From assembly GCA_964423085.1 (NCBI GenBank), contig CAYRDB010000015.1:1-13224 (forward strand): DNA of 13,224 nucleotides. Direction: 5' to 3'. A program made the position numbers and the translations under genes. Below, piece by piece: positions 1 through 5,757 of the stretch. This DNA comes from JAUWZS01 sp964423085. GTDB taxonomy: Archaea; Aenigmatarchaeota; Aenigmatarchaeia; CG10238-14; SCSR01. The notes below the pieces were generated by a model, which searched no databases, was not told the origin of the DNA, and saw only the letters and a program-made list of their open reading frames with translations. Position 1 is the stretch's first letter. Every line of letters begins with the position of its first letter.

Positions 1-1297
1 CTTCGCCAACATAGTTCAAATCAAAGTTCTCTGGCATGGTCATGTCCAGCTGTATAGTCCCGCATTGCCAATATCTTCCAATTGAATCCTTGACGTGGAA
101 ATCTATCTTTGGGCCATAGAACGCGCCGTCGCCCGGATTGAGCTTGTACTTTGCCTTTCTGGATTCTAGAGCCTTCTTCAAACCATCTTCCGCAAGCTTC
201 CACTGCTCGTCTGTCCCTATTGACTTTTCTGGCCTTGTGGAAAGCTCCATCTTGTACTCCAAACCGAAAGACTTGTACATCCTGTCTATAATTTCCATAA
301 CTCCTTCTATCTCGGAGTTTATCTGGTCTGGCCTCATGTAGATGTGGGCGTCGTCCTGAGTGAACACCCTGACCCTGAAAAGTCCTGAAAGAACACCCGA
401 CAGTTCGTGTCTGTGAACTGTTCCAAGCTCGGCAACCCTCATAGGAAGGTCCCTGTATGAAACTATTTTGGTTTTGAAAACAAGCATGCCGCCAGGGCAG
501 TTCATAGGCTTGACCGCAAAATCCTGGTCGTCAATCTTTGTAAAGTACATGTTCTCGCTGTACTTTTCCCAATGCCCGCTTATTTCCCACAACTCCTTGT
601 TCAGTATCATCGGAGTCCTTATCTCCTGATATCCTGCTTTGTCATGCTCATCCCTCCAGAACTTGAGGAGCTCGTTAAGAACAACCATTCCGTTGTTGTG
701 GAAGAAAGGCATTCCCGGGGCAGCCTCGTGAAAACTGTACAAGTCCATCTTCTGCCCTATCACGCGGTGGTCGTTTTCGGAAAGCTTCTCGTCTGTCATC
801 TTAGCCTGCCTGAACATAGCAGCTTTCTTCTGCTCCAAAGTCCTTTCCTTCTTCACCACAACCCTACTTTTTTTCGCAGGTTCAGACCCGCCTGATATCT
901 CCCTGGACTGCTCTGCGAGAGGATGGCCCTTTACAGATATGGAAAACCTTTTGCACCATCCAAACGGCGCCCTGAAAGTCTCTATCCCGAGGCTCTTTGC
1001 ATGTTTCTCCATGCTCTTCATGACATCAAGCGCGACTTTTGGCTGAGCCAGATTCCCGCTGAGATGGGCGTATGGATATATCAGAACCCTGTTAGCCTTC
1101 AAGTTGTCCAAGAACTTTTTCGTATCTTCCACTGCGCTCTTTCCTATTTTTTCGGTGTCTCCGCTCTCTACGCACGTGAAAAGAACTAGAACATCTTCCA
1201 GTTTGGACGCTTTCTTCTCCGCGTCCTCAGCGTCTTTGATTTCCTTCTTTACAGGTTCGTACTCTATCCAATCAGAATGCAGTTGCAATATCTTCAT
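1..1297 (-). CDS. thrS: Threonyl-tRNA synthetase, archaeal type (C-terminus cut by window edge)
   Basis: Cytosolic class II synthetase that charges tRNA-Thr with threonine. About 432 codons are present in one open frame and run off the left edge, so the rest of the catalytic core and the anticodon-binding domain are missing. The N-terminus (MKILQLHSDWIEYEP) is the archaeal D-aminoacyl-tRNA-deacylase-like editing domain that hydrolyses Ser-tRNA-Thr, roughly residues 1-140. A Lys/Glu-rich linker follows, then the class II core with MNCPGG (a zinc-binding Cys in this family), the motif 2 region with HRHELSG, and the DDAHIY stretch holding a second zinc-ligand His. The ATG at 1297 is chosen because GGAGGT (1305-1310) lies 7 nt upstream. 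A TATA-like box is further upstream on the same strand. No frameshift or odd residue was seen. Family identity is very secure. Confidence 0.97.
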   Translation of the reverse strand, partial: MKILQLHSDWIEYEPVKKEIKDAEDAEKKASKLEDVLVLFTCVESGDTEKIGKSAVEDTKKFLDNLKANRVLIYPYAHLSGNLAQPKVALDVMKSMEKHAKSLGIETFRAPFGWCKRFSISVKGHPLAEQSREISGGSEPAKKSRVVVKKERTLEQKKAAMFRQAKMTDEKLSENDHRVIGQKMDLYSFHEAAPGMPFFHNNGMVVLNELLKFWRDEHDKAGYQEIRTPMILNKELWEISGHWEKYSENMYFTKIDDQDFAVKPMNCPGGMLVFKTKIVSYRDLPMRVAELGTVHRHELSGVLSGLFRVRVFTQDDAHIYMRPDQINSEIEGVMEIIDRMYKSFGLEYKMELSTRPEKSIGTDEQWKLAEDGLKKALESRKAKYKLNPGDGAFYGPKIDFHVKDSIGRYWQCGTIQLDMTMPENFDLNYVGE

Positions 1298-1333
1298 TTC
1301 AGATACCTCCGACTATTTAGTTTTAAATTAGTT

Positions 1334-1343
1334 GAAATAAAAG
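1334..1343 (-). promoter_or_regulatory. Probable TATA box of thrS
   Basis: On the minus strand this reads CTTTTATTTC. A start about 25 bp downstream falls near 1312 and gives a short leader that still contains the GGAGGT Shine-Dalgarno at 1305-1310. The AT-rich stretch at 1318-1330 is an alternative but would leave the Shine-Dalgarno outside or at the very end of the transcript. Position and composition only. Confidence 0.4.
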
Positions 1344-1458
1344 ATGATAGGATTGGTCCGCTGGCTGGAAAAAGCAATTCGCATCGTTCATCCGACTGTT
1401 TCTCGTTCACCGTGCATTTCCAGCACCTCAATCTTAGAGTTTAATAGCCAATACAAAC

Positions 1459-1466
1459 TTATATAA
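1459..1466 (+). promoter_or_regulatory. TATA box of tRNA-Gln
   Basis: TTATATAA centred about 32 bp before the first tRNA base. Transcription starting 25-27 bp downstream would give a leader of about 5-8 nt for RNase P to remove. Confidence 0.6.
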
Positions 1467-1494
1467 TTTTGTAAATCTCTTGATTATCTAAAAC

Positions 1495-1567
1495 AGTCCC
1501 GTCGTCTAGTGGCCAAGGATGTCAGCCTCTGGAGCTGAATACAGCGGTTCGAATCCGCTCGGGACTA
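1495..1567 (+). tRNA. tRNA-Gln (anticodon CTG)
   Basis: Folds as a full cloverleaf without an intron. The acceptor AGTCCCG/CGGGACT is perfect. The D stem is 1504-1507 with 1517-1520, the anticodon stem TCAGC/GCTGA, and the 7-nt loop 1527-1533 has anticodon CTG at 1529-1531. The variable loop is 4 nt and the T arm AGCGG-TTCGAAT-CCGCT. The discriminator is A1567 and CCA is not encoded, so it needs the CCA-adding enzyme found in this window. The first pair is A1-U72, the pair reported for archaeal tRNA-Gln recognition by the GatDE amidotransferase. This suggests charging as Glu followed by transamidation, but GatDE is not in the window. Confidence 0.96.
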
Positions 1568-1581
1568 TACAGAAAGATAGC

Positions 1582-1600
1582 CTAGGCTCTTAGAGCCTGG
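1582..1600. repeat. Hairpin between tRNA-Gln and the convergent small gene
   Basis: CTAGGCTC (1582-1589), loop TTA, then GAGCCTGG (1593-1600), an 8-bp stem with one G-T pair. It begins 15 nt after tRNA-Gln and sits 24 nt past the stop codon of the convergent gene at 1624-1773, so it could be transcribed from both sides. There is no T-tract next to it. A role in termination, processing or 3'-end protection is only a guess. Confidence 0.5.
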
Positions 1601-1623
1601 AAACAATTAGCACTGACTGATTT

Positions 1624-1773
1624 TCACATCTTTGTTTTCATTCGCTGTTCTATGTACTTTATCTTGCTCTGAAGGAACTTAATCTGCTTTATGTTGGTCG
1701 CTGAAAACAGTGCGTTCTTTGCTTCAAAGAGCTGTTGCTCATAGAACTCGTCTCTTGCGTTTTTGTTGTCCAT
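1624..1773 (-). CDS. Small charged hypothetical protein, 49 aa
   Basis: I do not recognise the family. The product starts MDNKNARDEFYEQQ and is highly charged (Lys/Glu/Gln) with Leu/Ile/Phe spacing that would suit one or two amphipathic or coiled-coil helices. It has no cysteines and no membrane segment. A longer reading from 1809 is possible (61 aa). I prefer the Met at 1773 because GAGGTG lies 6 nt upstream on the minus strand, and because the TATA box at 1826-1835 predicts a transcript start near 1804, downstream of the longer start. The promoter plus Shine-Dalgarno pairing makes a real gene more likely than a chance frame. It is divergent from yrdC and convergent with tRNA-Gln. Confidence 0.6.
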   Translation of the reverse strand: MDNKNARDEFYEQQLFEAKNALFSATNIKQIKFLQSKIKYIEQRMKTKM

Positions 1774-1825
1774 TTTTTGCACCTCGTCGGGTTGTGTTTT
1801 TGTATTCACTATTGAACAGTGGTGA

Positions 1826-1835
1826 CTATATAAAG
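1826..1835 (-). promoter_or_regulatory. TATA box of the 49-aa gene
   Basis: On the minus strand this reads CTTTATATAG. It predicts a start near 1804 and a leader of about 30 nt carrying the Shine-Dalgarno for the Met at 1773. Confidence 0.55.
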
Positions 1836-1864
1836 TTTACTATTCTGGAGTAGCTAAATCGTTA

Positions 1865-1870
1865 TTTATA
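1865..1870 (+). promoter_or_regulatory. TATA box of yrdC
   Basis: TTTATA centred about 25 bp before the ATG at 1892, so the mRNA would begin at or next to the start codon (leaderless). It lies in a near-palindrome (CGTTATTTATAACG, 1859-1872). Confidence 0.55.
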
Positions 1871-1891
1871 ACGCGGAATCGAAGAGAAATT

Positions 1892-2491
1892 ATGGGAAAA
1901 CGCTCACAAGCAGAGGAAGCTGCGCTGATAGTGAAAGCTGGTGGATTGGTCGCTTATCCGACAGACACATATTATGCATTGGGAGCGGGCGCTGCCAACA
2001 GGATAGCGATTCTGAAAGTTTTTGGAGCCAAGCGCAGGGATATGAAAAATCCTATATCAGTGGCTGTGTACAGCATTGAAAAAGCAGACGAGTTGGTGTT
2101 TGTAAATTCTGCTGCCAGAAAGCTGGCTGAAAAGTTTTTTCCCGGTCCATTGTCCATTGTTTTGAAGAAGAAGGCAAGGGTTCCGAATGAACTAACAGGC
2201 GGGCTGGAAAAGATTGCAATAAGGGTGCCTGACAACGACCTTGCGCTTGAATTCCTAGATGTTGCGGGACCTGTTACAGCGACTATGGCGAACATTTCTG
2301 GCAATGAAAATCCTCTAACTATAGAAGAAGTCAAATCGCAGCTTGGTGCGAAAGTGGACTTTTTTCTGGATGGTGGAAAATGTGCAGGAATAGAGCCAAC
2401 CATAATAGACCTTTCTAATCCGGATACTCCGAAGATAATCAAAATAGGGTCAATAAGCAAGGATGAATTAATGAAGGCTCTTAAAGCATAA
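1892..2491 (+). CDS. Threonylcarbamoyl-AMP synthase, YrdC/Sua5 family
   Basis: Makes threonylcarbamoyl-adenylate from threonine, bicarbonate and ATP. This is the first step in forming t6A at position 37 of tRNAs that read ANN codons; the KEOPS complex then transfers the group. The 199-residue product is a single YrdC domain. Seen along it are AYPTDTYYALG near residue 21, KRRDMKNPISV (about 47-57) in the nucleotide/substrate region, FFPGPLSIVLKKK, IAIRVPD and ATMANISGNENP, all family hallmarks. The extra C-terminal Sua5 domain found in many archaeal proteins is absent, so this is the short YrdC-like form. The ATG at 1892 fits a leaderless transcript; there is no good Shine-Dalgarno. The cca promoter begins immediately after its stop codon. 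Confidence 0.95.
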   Translation: MGKRSQAEEAALIVKAGGLVAYPTDTYYALGAGAANRIAILKVFGAKRRDMKNPISVAVYSIEKADELVFVNSAARKLAEKFFPGPLSIVLKKKARVPNELTGGLEKIAIRVPDNDLALEFLDVAGPVTATMANISGNENPLTIEEVKSQLGAKVDFFLDGGKCAGIEPTIIDLSNPDTPKIIKIGSISKDELMKALKA

Positions 2492-2494
2492 TAC

Positions 2495-2500
2495 TTTATA
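2495..2500 (+). promoter_or_regulatory. TATA box of cca
   Basis: TTTATA starting 4 bp after the yrdC stop codon and centred about 26 bp before the cca ATG at 2523. This predicts a leaderless cca mRNA independent of yrdC. Confidence 0.6.
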
Positions 2501-2522
2501 CAAACTGCCGCAAAATCTAATT

Positions 2523-3953
2523 ATGGCTGAATCTTCTGCGAACAGGATAGCAAAGAAAGCGCTGAGGAAAATAGTGCCGACTTCAAAGGAAAAGGCATGC
2601 TTGGAAGGGCTGGCCTACAAAGTTCTGGATGTTGCAAACAAGGAAGCTTCAAGGCATGGTGCGCACGCTATACTGGCAGGCAGCCTGACTAGAAACACCT
2701 GGCTAAGGGGAAAGATGGAGTTCGACGTTTTCATACTTTTTCCCGAATCTGTTAAAGAGGATGATATGGAATCCGCTGGATTGAGGATAGGAAAGGATGT
2801 AATCAAGAAAATGAAAGGGAATCACTTCATCGAATACGCGGAGCATCCGTATGTCTGCGGAAAGATTGGAAAAATGGATGTGGATATAGTTCCGTGCTAC
2901 GAGATATGCTCCACCGAAAGTCTAAAATCGGCGGTGGATAGGACGCCTTTCCACGTCAGATATATTGAAAAGAAACTGCCAAAAAGCCTTTCAGACGATG
3001 TCAGGCTTATGAAGCAGCTCTGCAGTGCTAACGGTATATACGGCGCAGATGCGAAGACCGAGGGATTCTCTGGATATGTATGCGAACTTTTGATCATAAA
3101 ATACGGCGGATTCGTCAACGCGCTCAAAGCAATTTCAGAGTGGTCGCCGGGCCAGATAATAGACATAGAGAGCGCCTATAGAAAGGAAGATTATGAAGCG
3201 CTCAAATCAACATTCAAAGATAATTCGCTCATACTCGTAGACCCAACAGACCAGAAAAGGAACACAGCTGCCGCAGTAAGCCATTCAAGCTTCCAAAAAA
3301 TGGTAAGCATTGCAAAATCTTTTATCAGATTGCCTTCGGAGAAGTTTTTCTTTCATAGAAAATCCAAGCCCATGTCTCTGACAGAGCTGAAAAGAACTTT
3401 GGCGAAGAGGGACACCGAAGTAATAGTTGTAAAGTTCCGGGCTCCAAAAGTGGTTCCTGACATACTCTGGCCTCAGCTGAGGAGGCTGGCTCACAGGCTA
3501 GCAAGCATACTTGAGGAAAACGATTTTTCAGTTCTTAGGACGGGCGTGCATGCTGAGAATGAAATGGCCGCTGTTTTGATAGAAATGGAAAACTGCAAGC
3601 TGCCCTCTGTTAGGAAGAGGATTGGACCCAGCGTATTCGACCAGAAAGGTTCGAAAAGCTTCATTGAAAAATACAAAGGTCGTGAAGGAACAATCAACGG
3701 TCCTTTCGTAGAGGATGGTTTCTGGGTGGTTGAGACCGAACGCAAGTTCAGAACAGCTAAATCCAAGCTTGACGACAGCCTGAAAAAGCCGCTGTCAATT
3801 CTGAAAGACAAAGGGATACCAAGCCATGTTGCAAATGAAATATCCAAAAGATACGAAATACTTTCAGAAACCGGGCGAATAGCATCAATGTCTAGAAAGT
3901 ATAAGGGATTCGGCGTCTTTCTACGCGGCTATTTCGACAAGTCGGATGTGTAG
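2523..3953 (+). CDS. cca: CCA tRNA nucleotidyltransferase, class I (archaeal)
   Basis: Adds the 3'-terminal CCA to tRNAs without a nucleic-acid template. The 476-aa length is normal for the archaeal enzyme. The nucleotidyltransferase signature is at about residues 53-74: GSLTRNTWLRGKMEFDVFILFP. It carries the E66-x-D68 carboxylate pair, in the position of the Glu/Asp pair of the Archaeoglobus enzyme. The third metal-ligand carboxylate is in KMDVDIVPCYE (D119 or D121). The central and tail regions (for example RLPSEKFFFHRK and FRAPKVVPDILWPQLRRL) match archaeal CCA enzymes. None of the three tRNA genes here encodes CCA, so the enzyme is needed for all of them. Its last 62 bases overlap, antisense, the 3' end of the ribbon-helix-helix gene. 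Confidence 0.97.
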   Translation: MAESSANRIAKKALRKIVPTSKEKACLEGLAYKVLDVANKEASRHGAHAILAGSLTRNTWLRGKMEFDVFILFPESVKEDDMESAGLRIGKDVIKKMKGNHFIEYAEHPYVCGKIGKMDVDIVPCYEICSTESLKSAVDRTPFHVRYIEKKLPKSLSDDVRLMKQLCSANGIYGADAKTEGFSGYVCELLIIKYGGFVNALKAISEWSPGQIIDIESAYRKEDYEALKSTFKDNSLILVDPTDQKRNTAAAVSHSSFQKMVSIAKSFIRLPSEKFFFHRKSKPMSLTELKRTLAKRDTEVIVVKFRAPKVVPDILWPQLRRLAHRLASILEENDFSVLRTGVHAENEMAAVLIEMENCKLPSVRKRIGPSVFDQKGSKSFIEKYKGREGTINGPFVEDGFWVVETERKFRTAKSKLDDSLKKPLSILKDKGIPSHVANEISKRYEILSETGRIASMSRKYKGFGVFLRGYFDKSDV

Positions 3954-4146
3954 ACGAGCATATTATTTCATACGCGCGCTCTGACAGTGGCTTGTCTGGC
4001 CCTCTGTTCCACAGCTCTTCCAGGAGCATGCTTCTAACAGCTTCTCTTCCAAAATCGCAAATAGATTTGTATTTACCGGACTCGACAAGCTTTTTTATTT
4101 CACCGTACTGACTGCTGGTTATGCTCACATGCACCTGCTTGTTCAT
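3892..4146 (-). CDS. Ribbon-helix-helix (CopG-like) DNA-binding protein, 84 aa
   Basis: Probable small dimeric transcription regulator. The N-terminus fits the fold: a strand at about residues 3-9 (KQVHVSIT), helix A (about 11-23, SSQYGEIKKLVES), a turn at GKYKS, then helix B (about 27-44, ICDFGREAVRSMLLEEL). The pattern 'SGKYKS..DFGREAVR' is typical of archaeal CopG/NikR-like N-termini. The last ~40 residues have no recognised domain and no NikR-type nickel-binding domain is present. The start at 4146 fits a leaderless mRNA from the TATA box inside the inverted repeat at 4165-4182, which is a candidate autoregulatory site. It is divergent from rnz with a 68-bp gap. No toxin gene lies beside it. 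The C-terminus overlaps cca on the other strand. Confidence 0.8.
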   Translation of the reverse strand: MNKQVHVSITSSQYGEIKKLVESGKYKSICDFGREAVRSMLLEELWNRGPDKPLSERAYEIICSSTHPTCRNSRVERRRIPYTF

Positions 4147-4164
4147 AAGAGCATTGAGATTTTC

Positions 4165-4182
4165 TAATCGTTATAAAGATTA
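4165..4182. promoter_or_regulatory. Inverted repeat straddling the TATA box of the RHH gene (candidate operator)
   Basis: TAATC (4165-4169) and GATTA (4178-4182) form a perfect 5-bp inverted repeat with an 8-bp spacer. The spacer holds the minus-strand TATA sequence (TTTATAAC), centred about 28 bp before the RHH start at 4146. A dimer bound here would cover the promoter. The site also lies near the divergent rnz promoter. The sequence and spacing are seen; binding is inferred. Confidence 0.5.
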
Positions 4183-4214
4183 CCTTTTTTAGCCATATTA
4201 TAGATAGATAGAGT

Positions 4215-5129
4215 ATGATAGAGGTCACTTTCCTAGGAACAGTGTCGGGAGTTCCTACAACTAAGAGGAACCATCCGGCAATAGTTCTGGACTACTACAG
4301 CGACAGCAGGGAGACGCTGCTTTTCGACTGTGGCGAGGGCACGCAGAAGCAGTTCATGCGCTCCGGTATAAGCTTCATGAGCGTTAACAAGATATTCATA
4401 ACGCACTGGCACGCAGACCATTTCGCTGGGCTCATACCCATGATACAGACAATGAACCTGGAGAAGAGGAAGAGGGAATTGAAGATATTCGGACCGGAAG
4501 CTGAAAAGTTCGTTTCCAACATAATCGACCTAGGGTATTTCGGGCTAAGGTTTCCGATGGAATCCGTCAATGTGCCTTTCGGCGGAAACGACCTCACAAA
4601 GGTCGACGACAGCCAAGAGTATGAAATTTATTCGATACCTGTCTTCCACACAGTCCCCAGCGTGGCATACATGTTCAAGGAAAAGGACAGGTGGACTATT
4701 GATGTGGAAAAGATGAAGGAGCTGGACCTAAAAAGGGGCAGGTGGCTGAAGGATCTGAAAAAGGACGGGCAGGCTACATACCGTGGCAAGACAATAAAGA
4801 TAGGTGATGTGGCTAGCGTGAAGCCGGGCCTGAAAGTCGTGTACACAGGCGACACAAAGCCGTGCCAAAATGTTGTGAAGATTGCAAAAGACGCCGACCT
4901 TCTAATACACGACGCGACTTTTATGGAGGAGGACGAAGGCAAAGCGCACGCTGATGTGAAACAGGCTGCCAAGGCCGCAAAGGATGCGGGAGTTAAGAAG
5001 TTGATATTGACACATCTCAGCAGGCGATACTCGACTCAAGAAGAGATAGACGAAATGGGGGAGAAGGCCAGAAAGATATTTCCAAACTCCGTTGTAGCAG
5101 AGGATTTTATGAAAGTGCAGGTAAAGTAG
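4215..5129 (+). CDS. rnz: Ribonuclease Z (tRNA 3' endonuclease)
   Basis: Cuts the 3' trailer from tRNA precursors after the discriminator base, making the substrate for CCA addition. It is a 304-aa metallo-beta-lactamase-fold protein, the normal length for the short RNase Z. Visible motifs are FDCGEGTQ (37-44); the zinc motif HWHADH with H64, H66, D68 and H69; H145 (PVFHTVPS); D213 (YTGDT); and H267 (LTHLSRRYS). All metal ligands are present. KAHADV (243-248) stands where the family has its histidine-containing exosite-side motif. The ATG at 4215 follows TAGA repeats without a clear Shine-Dalgarno; TTTTTT at 4185-4190 may be a weak TATA region. It ends 4 bp from the 3' end of the convergent tRNA-Arg. 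Its activity pairs with cca upstream. Confidence 0.96.
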   Translation: MIEVTFLGTVSGVPTTKRNHPAIVLDYYSDSRETLLFDCGEGTQKQFMRSGISFMSVNKIFITHWHADHFAGLIPMIQTMNLEKRKRELKIFGPEAEKFVSNIIDLGYFGLRFPMESVNVPFGGNDLTKVDDSQEYEIYSIPVFHTVPSVAYMFKEKDRWTIDVEKMKELDLKRGRWLKDLKKDGQATYRGKTIKIGDVASVKPGLKVVYTGDTKPCQNVVKIAKDADLLIHDATFMEEDEGKAHADVKQAAKAAKDAGVKKLILTHLSRRYSTQEEIDEMGEKARKIFPNSVVAEDFMKVQVK

Positions 5130-5133
5130 GTTG

Positions 5134-5220
5134 TGAGCTCGCTGGGATTTGAACCCAGGTTCGCAGCTATTTACCAAACGTCCGCAAGCTGCTGTCCTAT
5201 CCAAGCTAGACTACGAGCCC
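5134..5220 (-). tRNA. tRNA-Arg (anticodon GCG), with a 13-nt intron
   Basis: Minus-strand cloverleaf, 74 nt when mature. The acceptor is GGGCTCG/CGAGCTC with one G-T pair; the D stem GTCT/GGAC has a 10-nt loop. The anticodon stem GCAGC/GCTGC is interrupted by a 20-nt loop that becomes TTGCGGA after removing 13 nt, giving anticodon GCG at 5185-5183. The variable loop is 4 nt and the T arm CTGGG-TTCAAAT-CCCAG. The discriminator is A (5134) and CCA is not encoded. The TATA box at 5240-5245 is centred about 23 bp upstream, so the primary transcript would have almost no 5' leader. U54/U55 are substrates for Pus10, which is encoded nearby. Confidence 0.95.
5169..5181 (-). other. 13-nt tRNA-Arg intron at canonical position 37/38
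   Basis: The intron reads ACGTTTGGTAAAT. Loop bases 32-35 (TTGC) pair with intron bases GTAA (T-A, T-A, G-U, C-G) as the 4-bp central helix. The 5' bulge is G36 G37 plus intron A1; the 3' bulge is intron A12, T13 plus A38. This is a canonical bulge-helix-bulge for the archaeal splicing endonuclease. A cut shifted by one base would leave the same mature sequence. Confidence 0.88.
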
Positions 5221-5235
5221 TTGTCTGAGAGACAA
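5221..5235. repeat. Perfect inverted repeat touching the tRNA-Arg 5' end
   Basis: TTGTCT (5221-5226), spacer GAG, AGACAA (5230-5235). It fills the space between the first base of tRNA-Arg and its TATA box. It could be an operator-like element overlapping the start site or, if transcribed, a small leader hairpin. Function unknown. Confidence 0.5.
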
Positions 5236-5239
5236 TAGG

Positions 5240-5245
5240 TATAAA
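5240..5245 (-). promoter_or_regulatory. TATA box of tRNA-Arg
   Basis: On the minus strand it reads TTTATA within AGCTTTATACC. It is centred about 23 bp before the first tRNA base at 5220. Confidence 0.6.
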
Positions 5246-5271
5246 GCTTATTAATATTATTAAAATAATCT

Positions 5272-5279
5272 GTTTAAAG
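5272..5279 (+). promoter_or_regulatory. Probable TATA box of the zinc-ribbon/aEF1-beta operon
   Basis: GTTTAAAG, centred about 30 bp before the ATG at 5306. A start near 5300 would leave little or no leader, so the GGTGAG at 5295-5300 may or may not be in the transcript. The surrounding 5248-5272 is very AT-rich and could hold an alternative box. Confidence 0.4.
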
Positions 5280-5305
5280 GACATTTGCAATATAGGTGAG
5301 CTATG

Positions 5306-5461
5306 ATGAACTGCACAAGCTGCAACAAGCACGTACAGGTAAGTGACAACTTTGTAAAGTTCAAATGCCCCAGCTGCCAGAAAGAGGACATAGTCAGGTG
5401 CCAGAAATGCAAGGCTGCGGGCGTTCGCTACAAGTGCAAGTGCGGATTTATGGGGCCTTAG
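5306..5461 (+). CDS. Zinc-ribbon RNA-binding protein (aEF1-beta neighbour), 51 aa
   Basis: Small archaeal zinc-ribbon protein of the type annotated as 'Zn-ribbon RNA-binding protein involved in translation' (DUF1610-like). It has four cysteine pairs: C3-x2-C6, C21-x2-C24, C32-x2-C35 and C44-x-C46, enough for two zinc sites. The protein ends GFMGP. Two ATGs are adjacent (5303, 5306). I choose 5306 because GGTGAG at 5295-5300 is better spaced; the other choice adds one Met. It is followed after 7 bp by aEF1-beta, a pairing conserved in many archaea. The exact molecular role is unknown. Confidence 0.88.
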   Translation: MNCTSCNKHVQVSDNFVKFKCPSCQKEDIVRCQKCKAAGVRYKCKCGFMGP

Positions 5462-5468
5462 TGATTCT

Positions 5469-5726
5469 ATGTCTGAAGTTATCGTGACTTTCAAGGTCAT
5501 GCCGAGCGATTCTGATGTCGACATGGATGCTTTGGAAGCTAGAATAAAAGAGTCTCTAAGTCCGGACAGGATGACTAGGGAGCCTGTGGCATTCGGCCTT
5601 TTCTCGCTCAGCGTGATAAAAATAATAGAGGACGCCGAAGGGGAGATGGAAAAAGCGGAAACCTCTCTAAGATCACTAGAAGGGGTGGGTGAAGTGGAAG
5701 TGGCAAGCCTCACAAAGACCATCTAA
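5469..5726 (+). CDS. Translation elongation factor 1-beta (aEF1B)
   Basis: Guanine-nucleotide exchange factor for the archaeal elongation factor aEF1A. It stimulates release of GDP so that aEF1A can rebind GTP and aminoacyl-tRNA. The 85-aa length is close to the ~90 aa usual in archaea. The sequence fits the compact alpha-beta fold: MSEVIVTFKVMPSD at the start, the central PVAFGLFSLSVIKIIED, and the ending VGEVEVASLTKTI. It is probably co-transcribed with the zinc-ribbon gene; GTGAT (5461-5465) overlaps the upstream stop codon and can serve as a Shine-Dalgarno at short spacing. Confidence 0.94.
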   Translation: MSEVIVTFKVMPSDSDVDMDALEARIKESLSPDRMTREPVAFGLFSLSVIKIIEDAEGEMEKAETSLRSLEGVGEVEVASLTKTI

Positions 5727-5736
5727 GTTTTTATTA
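5727..5736 (+). promoter_or_regulatory. Probable TATA box of the 66-aa membrane protein gene
   Basis: GTTTTTATTA directly follows the aEF1-beta stop codon and is centred about 26 bp before the ATG at 5758. This predicts a leaderless mRNA and supports that start over the upstream in-frame ATG at 5689, which lies inside aEF1-beta. Confidence 0.5.
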
Positions 5737-5757
5737 CCAGACTGCGATTTCTTATGT

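Noticed and set aside
1298..1494. Possible C/D box small RNA between thrS and tRNA-Gln
   Set aside because: GATGA-like words occur on both strands, but there is no RTGATGA plus CTGA pair at guide spacing. Only promoter elements can be supported here.
1972..2460. 162-aa minus-strand frame across yrdC
   Set aside because: Antisense shadow of the threonylcarbamoyl-AMP synthase gene, whose motifs are unambiguous.
3892..4146. RHH gene as the antitoxin of a toxin-antitoxin pair
   Set aside because: No adjacent small toxin gene exists. The neighbours are cca and rnz, both housekeeping genes on the other strand.
1495..5220. Leaderless tRNAs implying absence of RNase P, as in Nanoarchaeum
   Set aside because: Only tRNA-Arg has a TATA box close enough for a leaderless transcript. 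The tRNA-Gln and tRNA-Val boxes are 31-32 bp away, which leaves short leaders.
5171..5722. 183-aa minus-strand frame covering tRNA-Arg upstream sequence, the zinc-ribbon gene and aEF1-beta
   Set aside because: It crosses a tRNA gene and two recognised genes in antisense, and its protein is low-complexity Ser/Ala/Leu.
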